This document shows positions 53,692 to 63,999 of a stretch of 64,000 bases of DNA, piece after piece; position 1 is the stretch's first letter, and the number at the start of each line of letters is the position of its first letter. The notes under the pieces were generated by a model, which was not told the origin of the DNA, ran no database searches, and saw only the letters and a program-made list of their open reading frames with translations. Position numbers and translations under genes: made by a program. The DNA comes from JAUWVG01 sp964633715 (GTDB lineage: Bacteria > Acidobacteriota > Aminicenantia > Aminicenantales > Aminicenantaceae), in the NCBI GenBank assembly GCA_964633715.1, contig CAZWHQ010000012.1:1-64000 (forward strand), read 5' to 3'.

Positions 53692-53831
53692 AGAATCCCT
53701 CCTCTCCACAAGTGATAAAAATCTCTGTATGCTAGAGCTTATATCACAGGAAAAAAATGGATGTCAAAGAAAAGCCGGGAATTGAAATGTTTAGGCAGGA
53801 ACGGACAGAAATGCCCAAAGAAGAAAACCAA

Positions 53832-54023
53832 CTATTTGAAACCTTTTAGCGCTCTTGCGGGCAGAAAAATAATCGTTTTAAATAGGTCTAAAACAGCCGT
53901 GACCGTGATCCCTATCAGGCGAAAAGGAATTAAAAGAATCCAGACAATGGGATAGAGAAAAAGCGCCAAAAGCGCAAGAGGCCAACACAGCACCAAGAGA
54001 ATAAACCACAATAAAATTTTCAT
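53832..54023 (-). CDS. Small two-span membrane protein
   Basis: A 63-residue protein with two hydrophobic segments and few charged residues (LLWFILLVLCWPLALLALF, then WILLIPFRLIGITVTAVL). A GAGGAGAAGAG site stands before the ATG. It is divergent from the small zinc-finger-like gene at 54145. No family was recognised. Confidence 0.6.
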   Translation of the reverse strand: MKILLWFILLVLCWPLALLALFLYPIVWILLIPFRLIGITVTAVLDLFKTIIFLPARALKGFK

Positions 54024-54144
54024 GTTTTGCTCTTCTCCTCACTCTATTATACGAAATATAAATGGAAAAGATTACCCCCCTTGAAGGAATTGTGATAATA
54101 ATAGTAGAATTGAAGTCTCAAAAAATTGAAAGGAGGCCAATCCC

Positions 54145-54330
54145 ATGGCTTATGAAATGAAATGCCCCTTGTGTGGTCAAGAAATGTCCGTTGACGTCGA
54201 ATCAGAGGCCGAAGCCCTCGAGCTCATTCTTAAAGAAGGCATCAAACATGTGCAGGAGGCACACAAAGATCTGCCAATGGATGAAGCAATGCTGAAACAG
54301 CTGATCCAGACAAATATGAAAAAGACATAA
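54145..54330 (+). CDS. DUF1059-like small protein
   Basis: A 61-residue protein that opens with a Cys pair (MAYEMKCPLCGQEM) and contains HVQEAHKDLPMDEAM, a layout similar to DUF1059 proteins. AAAGGAGG precedes the ATG. The Cys pair and two His could bind one metal. The role is unknown. Confidence 0.65.
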   Translation: MAYEMKCPLCGQEMSVDVESEAEALELILKEGIKHVQEAHKDLPMDEAMLKQLIQTNMKKT

Positions 54331-54407
54331 TCTTCACAGACTTAAATCAGATTTTTACAAAATTGAATCAGCATAAAAAAATATATCAAACAAAAAGGAA
54401 AACGGTT

Positions 54408-56558
54408 ATGAAAACCAAACCTATACTCTTCATATTTTTAGCTTTGCTTCTGTTTTTAGCTCCTTCATACGGACTTTGTCAATCCGGCAGTTCCTTTAAA
54501 ACACCGCTGTCTCCGGACATCCTTAACCTTCTCGTCAACGAGATCTCCGGACAGATCATCTTCAACAATGAAGTGATTCTTGCAGGAGCGCCATGGATCA
54601 GAGATGCGTCAGAGTTTTCAGACACTTTCTATGAATCAATAAAAATGATCGAGATCGCTAAGAGTTATGGGATCGAGACCATCCGCATAGACCAATTCAA
54701 GCGCAACAGGGAATTCAGCTATGCATTTGAGGGAGAATTCTGGATCGTCAAGCCTGAAAAAAAACTTGTCGCCCGCCTAGAAGCTGACGCCGCCCTTGTT
54801 GCCAGCGGATCATCGTCTGTAGATATTACCGGAGACCTTATCTATATTCCACCGCTCCAAGGACAAGAGATTAAAGCTCTAGAGGAAGCCGGGATCCAAG
54901 AACGATATGATGGGAAGATCGCATTGATGTGGTCCCATGCTAGAGGAGGTCTCGCCAAAGCCTTGGACGCAGCTGGAGTTAAAGGTGTCATTTCCTTTCG
55001 AGCTCAGGACCGCTATCTTGATCCCGATCAGGTCGTCTATTCAGGGGGGTCATACTCAGGAATGGACAATTTAAAATTCGGATTTACGATCTCATGGCGG
55101 CAGTGGACACAGCTCCTTGAAGACATAGAAAAGGGAAGAAAAATCACAGTCAGAGGGAAAACCCGGATCGAAAATTTTCCGGATAGAATTGAGAACGTCT
55201 TCGCCTGGATCCCAGGGACTGAACCCGATAAAAAGGGGATCATATTTTCAGGGCATCTCTATGAGGGATACACTAAGCGCGGGGCCAACGACAATATGAG
55301 TGGAGTTGTGGTGCAGTTGGAAATTCTAAGGGCCCTTGCCAAACTCATTGAAAAGGGCTTTCTTCCACAACCACGAAGAACAATCTATTTTCTCTGGCCC
55401 AATGAGATATCTGGCACATACGAGCATTTTGTGCAGCATCCAGGATTTACAGATAAAATCAGCACAAATATCAATATGGATATGGTGGGCGAAGGTTTGC
55501 GAAAAAATAACGGCATACTGACAGTGAGTGAAAGCCCGAACCATCTTCCCAGTTATTTGGACGGATTGTGCGAATCCATATGCAATTATGTCTGGCGTAT
55601 GAACGATATCGTGTATCTCCCCGACTCTCCACGAAACCGGTATGGGCAGATTTTTCCAGTTCCCATTTGGGAGAAAAACGGATCAAGAGATGCCTTCCGC
55701 TATGATATCCAACCCCCATCGGGTGGAAGCGACCACATATGTTTCAATAATCCCTCCGTTTCCGTACCTGGACTCGGTTTCTGTGCCTGGCCTGACCAGT
55801 GGTATCATGCCGACGTCGACACTCCCGACAAATCCGATCCGACTCAACTGAAAAGGATGGCATTTATCGGTGCTGCCATGGCATGGGTGACGGCCAACTG
55901 CACGGATGAGGTCTTAGCCGTTCTTCTCGATGAGGTTTCGGATTTTGGGTACGAACGAGTTGCGAGACAAGAACTTTCCCGATCCATGCAACTTATCAAT
56001 CATGCAGAAGCCAAAACTCTTCAGGATTCAACTTCGAGAGCTCTGAGTCTCCTCAGCTTTGCATGCAACCGTGAATTAGAGGCCATCCAAAAAACGGAAG
56101 ATATCTTCACTGGATCCGAAAAAGCCAAACATCTGGTCAACAGTCATGTCCAGCAGTGGATACAGTACGAAAGGGCGCTAAGAGATTTACTGATGGAATA
56201 CAGCCGCTTCCAAGCTCAAAGACAAGGCGCAAAAATCCCTTCGGAACCGGAAATCACCGAACTGGAAAAATCATATCTCAAAGTGGTCCCCGTTCTTCTC
56301 CCGAATATAAAGGGCCAAAAATTTAATCTCAACCAGACCGGCAAGTACGGTGAATTCATGAAGGAAAATCCCGACTTCAACAAAGAGCTCAAGCTGGACC
56401 GCAGACAGCAGAGATCCATTCTCAACTATATCAACGGCCGCCGGTCAATAACAAAAATTCGCAGTTGTGTTGTGGCCGAATCAGGTAACGATATAGATTT
56501 TAACGCACTGCTCAAATATCTCGACTTCCTCAAAACAATCGACTGGATTACCTATTAA
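54408..56558 (+). CDS. Exported M28-like metallopeptidase, large variant
   Basis: The 716-residue protein begins with a Sec leader; the start at 54408 has AAGGA upstream and is preferred over 54363. The metallopeptidase core shows FSGHLYEGYTKRGANDNMSG, WPNEISGT, NINMDMVGE, GGSDHICF and DQWYHADVDTP, which match M28 metal positions, with a long extra N-terminal part (about 270 residues). The C-terminal 70 residues (QQRSILNYINGRRSITKI) look like a small winged-helix-like domain. It is followed two bases later by a serine hydrolase gene. Confidence 0.85.
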   Translation: MKTKPILFIFLALLLFLAPSYGLCQSGSSFKTPLSPDILNLLVNEISGQIIFNNEVILAGAPWIRDASEFSDTFYESIKMIEIAKSYGIETIRIDQFKRNREFSYAFEGEFWIVKPEKKLVARLEADAALVASGSSSVDITGDLIYIPPLQGQEIKALEEAGIQERYDGKIALMWSHARGGLAKALDAAGVKGVISFRAQDRYLDPDQVVYSGGSYSGMDNLKFGFTISWRQWTQLLEDIEKGRKITVRGKTRIENFPDRIENVFAWIPGTEPDKKGIIFSGHLYEGYTKRGANDNMSGVVVQLEILRALAKLIEKGFLPQPRRTIYFLWPNEISGTYEHFVQHPGFTDKISTNINMDMVGEGLRKNNGILTVSESPNHLPSYLDGLCESICNYVWRMNDIVYLPDSPRNRYGQIFPVPIWEKNGSRDAFRYDIQPPSGGSDHICFNNPSVSVPGLGFCAWPDQWYHADVDTPDKSDPTQLKRMAFIGAAMAWVTANCTDEVLAVLLDEVSDFGYERVARQELSRSMQLINHAEAKTLQDSTSRALSLLSFACNRELEAIQKTEDIFTGSEKAKHLVNSHVQQWIQYERALRDLLMEYSRFQAQRQGAKIPSEPEITELEKSYLKVVPVLLPNIKGQKFNLNQTGKYGEFMKENPDFNKELKLDRRQQRSILNYINGRRSITKIRSCVVAESGNDIDFNALLKYLDFLKTIDWITY

Positions 56559-56560
56559 AA

Positions 56561-58249
56561 ATGAAACGCAGTTCTCTTTTCACTCTGCTGCTCATTATCT
56601 CTGTTGTTTTTCTTTCCTTTTATCTGAAAAATAAAATCTCACCTACCGAAAAAAATAAAATCCAAACTAGAGTCGATAAAATCTTTGAAAACTGGGATAA
56701 ATCCGATTCACCCGGCGCTGCTCTTGCGGTTGTCAAAGGAAAAAAGGTCGTTTATGCACAGGGATACGGCTCGGCAAATTTAGAATACGATATACCGATT
56801 ACACCAGAGACCATTTTTCATGTGGCCTCCATTTCAAAACAGTTTACAGCCTTTGCCATAACCAAACTGGCCGATGCGGGAAACTTATCTCTGGATGACG
56901 ATATCCGGCTCCATCTTCCCGACATTCCCGATTTCGGAAAAACCATTACGATCCGCCACCTTATCCACCATATCTCGGGTTTACGGGACCAGTGGGAACT
57001 TTTGGCTATGGCCGGATGGCGACTGGATGACGTGATCACAAAAAATCACATACTCAAAATGGTCCGGCGCCAGAAGGATCTCAATTTCGATCCCGGTGAG
57101 GAATACCTGTACTGCAACACCGGTTATACACTTCTTGCCGAAATTGTCGAGAGAGTCACGAAAAAAAGTTTCCGTGACTGGACTTTGGAAAATATTTTTA
57201 AACCTCTGAGCATGACCAACACACAGTTTTTTGACGATCATGAAAGAATAGTAAAAAACAGAGCCTATTCCTATTCCCCACAGGAAAAAGGATTTAGAAA
57301 AAGAGTGTTGAGCTTTGCCAATGTGGGCGCGACAAGCCTCTTTACGACTGCTGAGGATATGGCTAAATGGGTGCAAAACTTCGACAGCCAAATCATCGGC
57401 AATGATGCGGTTTTAAAACAGATGCACGAACAAGGGTCGTTAAACAGCGGTGAAACGCTCAACTATGCATTTGGGCTGTCTATAGGAGAATACAAAGGAC
57501 TCAAAACTGTCGGCCACGGCGGTTCGGATGCTGGATTCAGGAGCCATGTTGTGCGATTCCCCGAAGAGGATTTTGCCGTCATCGTTCTCTCCAACCTTTC
57601 CTCAATCAACACAAGCCGTTTGGCGATGCAGGTGGCCGACCTTTATCTGGCAAAAAAGATCAAAGAAAAAAAACTGCCCAAAAAGAAAGCCGAACGGGCA
57701 AGCATCGAACTCGATCCAAAAATTCTCACGGCTTATGAAGGCCTGTATAAAATCCGCCCGGATTATGCCCTCACCATAAAAATACAAAACGGCCAACTGT
57801 TTATCCAAGGAACTGGTGGGAGTCAACACATCCTCTATCCAGAATCAGAGACATTATTTTTCAGGGAGAATGACGATTTTGAGATTTTATTTACTATCAA
57901 CAATGTCGGAGATATTACAAAAATCACGGTTCTGGACAATGGAAGAAAGATCGAAGGGACAAAGTTTATCCCCATCCATCTCAATCCTGAGCAGATAGCC
58001 GAATACACCGGAGAATATTACAGCCCTGAACTGGATACATTTTACAGGATTGTTTGGGTAGAAGACCGTCTTGTCGCCACACACCGGAAACATGACGATA
58101 TTCCCTTAACAAAAATTACTCCGGATTATTATTCCGGGACAGAATGGTTCTTCAGGACGCTCCATTTCACACGAGATGAGAGCAACAGCATCGATGGATT
58201 TATGGTCACAGGAAGCCGAGTCCGCAATCTCCGTTTCACAAAAAAATAA
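56561..58249 (+). CDS. Exported serine hydrolase (beta-lactamase class C/DD-peptidase family)
   Basis: The 562-residue protein has an N-terminal span and the family motifs SISK (S90, K93), YCN and GHGGSDAG, all intact. This is the S12/class-C beta-lactamase-like fold, common in D-aminopeptidases and esterases. The last 180 residues form a separate beta-domain. The gene starts two bases after the M28-like gene stops, so the two are coupled. A peptide or ester substrate is more likely than a beta-lactam. Confidence 0.88.
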   Translation: MKRSSLFTLLLIISVVFLSFYLKNKISPTEKNKIQTRVDKIFENWDKSDSPGAALAVVKGKKVVYAQGYGSANLEYDIPITPETIFHVASISKQFTAFAITKLADAGNLSLDDDIRLHLPDIPDFGKTITIRHLIHHISGLRDQWELLAMAGWRLDDVITKNHILKMVRRQKDLNFDPGEEYLYCNTGYTLLAEIVERVTKKSFRDWTLENIFKPLSMTNTQFFDDHERIVKNRAYSYSPQEKGFRKRVLSFANVGATSLFTTAEDMAKWVQNFDSQIIGNDAVLKQMHEQGSLNSGETLNYAFGLSIGEYKGLKTVGHGGSDAGFRSHVVRFPEEDFAVIVLSNLSSINTSRLAMQVADLYLAKKIKEKKLPKKKAERASIELDPKILTAYEGLYKIRPDYALTIKIQNGQLFIQGTGGSQHILYPESETLFFRENDDFEILFTINNVGDITKITVLDNGRKIEGTKFIPIHLNPEQIAEYTGEYYSPELDTFYRIVWVEDRLVATHRKHDDIPLTKITPDYYSGTEWFFRTLHFTRDESNSIDGFMVTGSRVRNLRFTKK

Positions 58250-58440
58250 TCCCTTCACATTTTTTGAATTTCCTAAAGGATTGGGCACATCTAGGTCCAC
58301 TCCATTACAGCTATTTTGATATTCACACGCACAAATTCCAAACTCTAAATAATTTCTTTTAAATTCTTTAAATTTTAAACAACTTTTTTGGATTTTACAC
58401 GTCTTAATATATAAATGCCTTTTGCATACAAATAGGAGAA

Positions 58441-58779
58441 ATGGACATGAAACTTTTATCCAGGGCTGAAGAGATTTGCCTCATCTCCGTTTATAAACTC
58501 GACGGGAACGCCTACGGTGTAACAATTAGAGAACAAATCCACAAAGATATCGGTTTTTATTGGTCTTTTGGCGTCATCTACAAAACCTTAAAAAAGTTGA
58601 ATTACAAAAAATATGTCCATAAAATAACCAGCTCTCCTCTTTCCGAACGGGGAGGCCGGAGCCGTTATTTTTATGAAATCACCTCGGAAGGACAGTCTGC
58701 CCTCAAAGAGATCAGAAGGCTTCAATCCTCATTATGGAAAGGCGTTTTAAGCCCTTCGTTTGAAAAAAAGGCGGATTGA
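58441..58779 (+). CDS. PadR-family transcription regulator
   Basis: A 112-residue PadR wHTH (LDGNAYGVTIREQIH, SFGVIYKTLKKLNYK, GGRSRYFYEITSEGQSAL). Upstream, AAATGC and GCAT form a short inverted repeat, like PadR operators. It overlaps the following permease gene by 20 bases, the usual pairing of PadR with FtsX/MacB-like permeases. Its regulated partner is now broken. Confidence 0.88.
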   Translation: MDMKLLSRAEEICLISVYKLDGNAYGVTIREQIHKDIGFYWSFGVIYKTLKKLNYKKYVHKITSSPLSERGGRSRYFYEITSEGQSALKEIRRLQSSLWKGVLSPSFEKKAD

Positions 58780-60370
58780 AACATTAAAACAATATCCACG
58801 CCCTCCGCTTATTGCCCGGGTTATGCTGAGAGTTTTAAGAAGTGGGGATGAATATCATGAAGTCGCCGATGATATCCAGGAAGTCTACAAACAGCTTATG
58901 GAAACAGGGCCTAAATGGAAGGCCAGGTTATGGTACTTTTTCAGGGTCGTCGAATCTATTCCCAGCTTTGTTTCAGATATTATTTATTGGCGGATCTTAA
59001 TGCTTAATAACTATCCTGAACTATTCATAAATGTAGCCGACACCGAGATATATGTTCATTATTATCATCCTATTACTCGATTCATCTAGCTACATTGTGA
59101 TTGAAACATTTTCCAAAACTTTTTCTAAGAATAAGTCGGCCAAATTTACCTTCCAGGCAAGCCGATCTCACTGCATCAGCTTCGTTGTAGCCTGTTCGCG
59201 GTACATTAGTACAGCTTCACAGGCCACTGCCTCGCAACTACAGCAACCTCGACTTGTGAATAATCCAGGCTATTTAAAAATCGCTATTAGAAACTTTAAG
59301 CGGCATAAAGGCTATTCATTTATCAATCTGGCGGGTTTTGCGATCGGGATGATGTGCTGTCTTCTTATCTTCCTCTATATCCGGCATGAAACCAGCTATG
59401 ATAATTACCACAAGGATGGAGACCGCGTTTACCGCATTGTGCAAGATATCAGAACCCAGACTTCCAACAGAGTTTTTGCTCCTATTTCACCTATGGTTGG
59501 TCCGACACTCAAAGCAGATTTCCCACAGGTCGAACAATCCGTACGTGTCATCACTGCTGGGAGTCGGCTGGTCAGAAAGGAAGATGTGTATTTTTACGAA
59601 GACCTCTTCATGTGGGCCGATCAAGAGCTTTTTGATGTCCTGACGATCCCCTTTATCCGGGGAAATCCCCAGGACGCCTTATCCCGTCCTCAGACCGTAG
59701 TTATCACAAAACGAATGGCAGAGAAATACTTCGGTCATGGCGAAGCAATGGAACAATTATTGACGATCAATCAACAGGATTATGAAGTGACTGGAGTTTT
59801 GGCCAATCCTCCTGAAAACACCCATTTGAAGTATGATTTGATTGCCTCATTGGAGACTCTGGCCGACTGGAACGAGATGAACAATTGGTATTCAACCATG
59901 TTTTACACCTATTTGAAACTCCGTCCCAATGTCGATGTGGATGAATTCAGTCTTCAGGTCAGCCATATTGCAGATAAATACATCGGAGATTTTATATCGA
60001 GTCGGGGATCGGAGTACTATTATTTCCTTCAACCTGTTTCCGACATACACCTCAAGTCCAACATAAGCTACGAAGCCGAACCAAAGAAATTGGCATTCGT
60101 AAGGTACTGGGAGCCTCTGTGCCAGGAATTTTTATTATGCTGTCCAAACAGTTTATAAAATGGGTGTTGGTTGCCAATTGTATCGCCTGGCCCCTCGCTT
60201 ATTATTTCCTGCACGAGTGGCTGAAGAGTTTTGCCTTGAGTGCAAAAATCGATATTTACACTTTTCTTTTGTCGGGTTTACTTGTTTTATTTTTGGCTTT
60301 GTTGACTGTCAGTTTCCAAACCGTCAGAGCGGCCACGGCCAATCCCTCGGATTCCCTACGCTACGAATAA
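58760..60370 (+). pseudogene. Broken FtsX/MacB-type permease (PadR-linked)
   Basis: The N-terminal prefix domain (ARVMLRVLRSGDEYHEVADD) runs from a TTG start to about 59014. Then about 260 bases of foreign sequence follow, and the permease resumes at NNPGYLKIAIRNFKRHKGYS. The periplasmic part continues to SNISYEAEP near 60085. There it jumps out of frame into KEIGIRKVLGASV and the last helices, ending NPSDSLRYE. Some 340 residues between, with three spans, are deleted. The gene is inactive twice over. Confidence 0.88.
59015..59273. other. About 260-bp insertion inside the permease relic
   Basis: The stretch separates MLNNY from LKIAIRNF, which adjoin in intact family members. It is not recognised as coding; AATAAC and AATAAT at its ends may be traces of a target repeat. 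Confidence 0.45.
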
Positions 60371-60461
60371 ATACTTTACTGTTGCTCTCCAGCCCTTTAA
60401 CGAGGAAAACCTGGTTGAGTTTAACTCAAACATGTGAGACTATACATTCAAGGAAGGAGAC

Positions 60462-60587
60462 ATGAATCCTCGCAAGAATAAAGGGGTATCAAGGCATGAA
60501 TTCCTCAAAACTGCGGGCACATCGTCGAGCATGAAACAGGGCCAACTTCATGGAGAGCACCAAAGGCTGTTTGGAGGGACTCCCTAA
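60462..60587 (+). pseudogene. Tat-leader relic
   Basis: GGAAGGAG precedes an ATG that opens RKNKGVSRHEFLKTAGTSS, a twin-arginine leader in which the second Arg is His. After about 20 more codons of unrelated sequence the frame stops. It is the front end of a lost exported protein, just before the sulfatase gene. Confidence 0.6.
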
Positions 60588-60620
60588 AATGGGTCGGGGA
60601 TTGTAAACAAAGAGGTGAAT

Positions 60621-62213
60621 ATGGGACAGACAAATAATACCCTAAACCGTCGGGACTTCATTAAAATAACGGCTGCGGCTGGAATCACAACCCTTTTGCC
60701 GAGCTGCCGGTCAGAGTCAGCCAAAAAAAACAAACAACGGCCTAACGTGCTGTTTGTCATTGTCGACGACCTCAGGCCCGAACTGGGATGTTACGGCAAT
60801 CCGGAAATAAAAACCCCGAATTTTGACAAGCTGGCCGGAGAAGGGATTTTCTTTGCGCAGACTCACTGCCAAGCTGCGGCCTGCGCGCCCTCCCGAGCCA
60901 GTGTTATGCTGGGCATGAGGCCCGACTCCACCCGGGTGTGGAGCCTGGGCGAAAAGTTCCGGGAGATCAATCCAAACTATGTCACCATGCCCCAGCATTT
61001 TTTTAAACACGGCTACCACACTGTCTCCATGGGAAAAATCTTCCACAACCACATGCCCGATCGTTTATCTTTTGTAGAACCGGACTTGAAGCCAACTGAG
61101 TACATGACCCCTGAGATGATCGACCGGGATGCAGAATCCTTCTATTATGACGAAGAATTAAACGAGGAACTGGCCCAAGTCAGAGAACGGAGGCTTAAAA
61201 AGAATCCCAATGCTTATGCCGACGGTTGGGCTTATGGACGCTCCTGGGAAAGTTCAGATGCCCCCGATAACGCTTTTTATGATGGTGCGCAAACAGACCT
61301 GGCCATAGAAAAGTTGAAAGAATTAAAAGAGAAAGACAAGCCCTTTTATTTCGCATTGGGCTACTTCCGGCCGCACTTGCCCTTTGTCGCCCCTAAGAAA
61401 TATTGGGACCTCTATGACCGGCAAAAACTTCCGTTGGCCGACAATCCCTATCTACCTAAGGATTCTCCGATTATGGCCATAAATTCCGCTTACGAACTCA
61501 AGGCCTGCTATGATCTAGAGTGGGTTAAGCACCCCTCGGTCGAACAAATTCCAGAGGAAACCGCCCGACTTTTGAAGCATGGTTATTATGCATCCGTCAG
61601 CTATGTGGATGCCTGTCTAGGCCGCCTGATGGATGGATTAAAGGAGCTGGGATTGGATAAAAATACGATTGTGGTTGTCTGGGGCGATCATGGTTGGAAA
61701 CTTGGAGAACACGGTAGCTGGTGCAAACAGACGAACTACAACGTCGACACACGAGTTCCTTTGATTATTCGAACACCAGACATGACGGTTACAGGACAAT
61801 CCTGCGAACAGCTTACAGAGCTTGTTGACCTCTTCCCCACACTCTGTGATCTAACGGGAATTGAAATTCCAGACTATATGGAAGGATCGAGCCTCAAGCC
61901 GTTGCTCAATAATCCGGATTCGAAAATAAAGAACGCGGCCTTCAGCCAATATGTACGGCGGCCCAAGAATTCGCCCGATGGAAAGCGTTATATGGGATAC
62001 TCAATGGTGACCAAACAGTATCACTATGTGGAGTGGTATCACTGGGATCACGACACAAAAACCGCCGGCGAGCTGGCCGCTCTCGAACTCTATAACACCC
62101 AAACAGATCCAGGTGAAAACATCAATATAGCCGGGATTCCGGAAAATAAGGACGTTGTCCAACAGCTGGCCCAGCAAATAAAGGCGGGCTGGAGAGCCGC
62201 GCGAATGCGTTAG
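60621..62213 (+). CDS. Tat-exported sulfatase, iduronate-2-sulfatase-like
   Basis: A 530-residue arylsulfatase-fold enzyme. The formylglycine motif is CAPSR (C88-R92), the metal pair is VIVDDLRPE (D49, D50), and the C-terminal metal site is VVWGDHGWKLGEHG. The start at 60621 is chosen over a GTG at 60615. The leader NRRDFIKITAAAGITTLLPSC has both twin Arg and a possible lipid Cys. The middle, with GMRPDSTRVW and YFRPHLPFVAPKKYWDLYD, resembles iduronate-2-sulfatases, which remove 2-O-sulfate from heparan or dermatan sulfate. A Cys-type enzyme needs a formylglycine-generating enzyme or the anaerobic maturase, not seen here. Confidence 0.9.
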   Translation: MGQTNNTLNRRDFIKITAAAGITTLLPSCRSESAKKNKQRPNVLFVIVDDLRPELGCYGNPEIKTPNFDKLAGEGIFFAQTHCQAAACAPSRASVMLGMRPDSTRVWSLGEKFREINPNYVTMPQHFFKHGYHTVSMGKIFHNHMPDRLSFVEPDLKPTEYMTPEMIDRDAESFYYDEELNEELAQVRERRLKKNPNAYADGWAYGRSWESSDAPDNAFYDGAQTDLAIEKLKELKEKDKPFYFALGYFRPHLPFVAPKKYWDLYDRQKLPLADNPYLPKDSPIMAINSAYELKACYDLEWVKHPSVEQIPEETARLLKHGYYASVSYVDACLGRLMDGLKELGLDKNTIVVVWGDHGWKLGEHGSWCKQTNYNVDTRVPLIIRTPDMTVTGQSCEQLTELVDLFPTLCDLTGIEIPDYMEGSSLKPLLNNPDSKIKNAAFSQYVRRPKNSPDGKRYMGYSMVTKQYHYVEWYHWDHDTKTAGELAALELYNTQTDPGENINIAGIPENKDVVQQLAQQIKAGWRAARMR

Positions 62214-62222
62214 AATCTAAAA

Positions 62223-63143
62223 TCAGATCTTATCTTCCCCCTCTCTGATTTGATTTTTCTTTAATAAACCAAAAAGAAAAAGTTTCATGAAAAATAATCC
62301 AAACAGAATTGGAATGAGGCGATTTACGAAAGAGACCAAAAGGCTTGCTCCCAGTAATCTCTCTGGAGTCGCATAATTCGAAAAGATTAAAAGAATAGTG
62401 CTTTCCCTGGTACCCAGGCCCGAGGGAGTTAGGGGAAGCATAGAAGCCAGAATGGACAGGGGAACAAGGCGCAATAGGACACCAAACGGAACCTCTATAT
62501 CCAGAGCCGTAAAGAGAAGATACGTATTGAGCAGTTTTAAACCCTCAAACCCCAAGGAATAAAAAAAAAGAAGGGAGAGTGTTTTAGAATTCAATCTATC
62601 AATAATTTCCTTATTCTTTAAAAAAATCTTAATGAGTCTTTTAAGAAGAGGGACCAACATCAGAAAAAGGAAAAACAATAGACCAAGATAGTATCTTTGC
62701 TTTAAGGCAAATTGATCGAAAAGCCATCCCACAAAAACAAAAAAAGACAAAGCAGCAGCACTTAGAGCGTATCCAAACAGAACAGAAGTCAGACCTTTGG
62801 GATAGGAGAGATGATGTCTCTTTTTCAGATAGGCAATCCTGGTCAATTCTCCACCTTTAAGGGGAAGAATTCCCTTTAAAGGAATACTCCCTATTCTGAG
62901 GATAAAGGCTTCCTTAAAAGAAAGAGGGCAGTCCAAGATTCTCAGTATCTCCCTCTGTCTACCTGGTGAGAAAAAGACATACATAAACAGACATACCAGA
63001 ATACTCAAAGAAACCAATTTAACGTCAGCCTGTCCAAAAACGATAAGAGCTTCTGAAAATTCTATTTTAGAGAAAATGATCACAAAGAGGACAATGGTTA
63101 AAACCCAGGGGAAAGCAAATTTTATAGTTTTTTTAAAATTCAT
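62223..63143 (-). CDS. YbhN/UPF0104-type (flippase-like) membrane protein
   Basis: The 306-residue protein has about eight spans and the signature LTPSGLGTRES, typical of the lysylphosphatidylglycerol synthase transmembrane/UPF0104 group without the C-terminal catalytic part. Members are linked to lipid flipping, but the function is mostly unproven. It follows the radical SAM gene by 16 bases. Confidence 0.82.
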   Translation of the reverse strand: MNFKKTIKFAFPWVLTIVLFVIIFSKIEFSEALIVFGQADVKLVSLSILVCLFMYVFFSPGRQREILRILDCPLSFKEAFILRIGSIPLKGILPLKGGELTRIAYLKKRHHLSYPKGLTSVLFGYALSAAALSFFVFVGWLFDQFALKQRYYLGLLFFLFLMLVPLLKRLIKIFLKNKEIIDRLNSKTLSLLFFYSLGFEGLKLLNTYLLFTALDIEVPFGVLLRLVPLSILASMLPLTPSGLGTRESTILLIFSNYATPERLLGASLLVSFVNRLIPILFGLFFMKLFLFGLLKKNQIREGEDKI

Positions 63144-63159
63144 AAATTCGAATGTTTTT

Positions 63160-63999
63160 TTATTTTATGTGTTTTTGTCTCCGGTAATATTTTTTATTGA
63201 GATGATAATAAAGGACATTGACTAAAGTGGGTAGAGAAAAATTATAAATCAGATTCAATTCTAAACGGTGATGATGCCAGCAATCTTGGCACTCAGGAAG
63301 ATTAACAAGCTCCCAGGCTTTTCTAAATCCATCTTTGATGACGTTCACTGGATTATCCCTATCGATGGCATAGTAACAAGGAACGAGCTGTCCATCGGGC
63401 TGGATGCGCCCAAATATTCGACCTGCAGTGCACGGCAAATCACCAAAGTTTGGAAATTTATTCAAATAGTTGAGCATAACCATGGATTGATCCATGGGAT
63501 TATAGAATTTTCCCTGGCCAGAAAAAATGTCGTTGAAGATAGAATCTGTGCCAAATCTTTGTAGAACTCCAATAAATTGTCTTAAATTTCTTGTCTTTCT
63601 TATCTCTTTTAAGAAATCCAATAATTCCGCTAGCTGCTCTTGAGAAGGACCTAGCTCAGGCAGATCACAGAGAGGTTGGAAACTCACAAAAGCGCGTGTG
63701 TCCATAGCCTTACCTAAGGCAAAAGTAAGGCTCTCCACTGTTGTGTACTTGTTAATCACAGAAACAATTAAACATCGCCAGTTGTTTTTTTTTACCACAT
63801 TCAAGGCCTTCATTATCTGTAAGAAAGAACCCTCTCCCCGAGCTCTTTCATGCGCGTTTAAATCACCATCCAAGCTGACTTGAATCATATCCGCAGAGGC
63901 GGCTTTTAATTCCTTTTCCATCTGGGGTAGCAATAAACCGTTTGTCGTGTACTGAACCCACATCCCCAGTTTTTTTGCCTTGACTATAAGTTCGGGCAA
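63160..63999 (-). CDS. Radical SAM/SPASM protein, cut by window end
   Basis: The frame runs off the window; its first visible residue is internal. It lacks the CxxxCxxC motif, which must lie outside. What remains is the later barrel (QYTTNGLLL, MIQVSLDGDLNAHERARG) and a SPASM-type tail with PCTAGRIFGRIQPDGQLVPC and LPECQDCW. SPASM enzymes modify peptides or act as maturases. An anaerobic sulfatase maturase is possible given the sulfatase next door, but the motif needed to tell is missing. It is co-directional with the YbhN-type gene. Confidence 0.75.
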   Translation of the reverse strand: MPELIVKAKKLGMWVQYTTNGLLLPQMEKELKAASADMIQVSLDGDLNAHERARGEGSFLQIMKALNVVKKNNWRCLIVSVINKYTTVESLTFALGKAMDTRAFVSFQPLCDLPELGPSQEQLAELLDFLKEIRKTRNLRQFIGVLQRFGTDSIFNDIFSGQGKFYNPMDQSMVMLNYLNKFPNFGDLPCTAGRIFGRIQPDGQLVPCYYAIDRDNPVNVIKDGFRKAWELVNLPECQDCWHHHRLELNLIYNFSLPTLVNVLYYHLNKKYYRRQKHIK

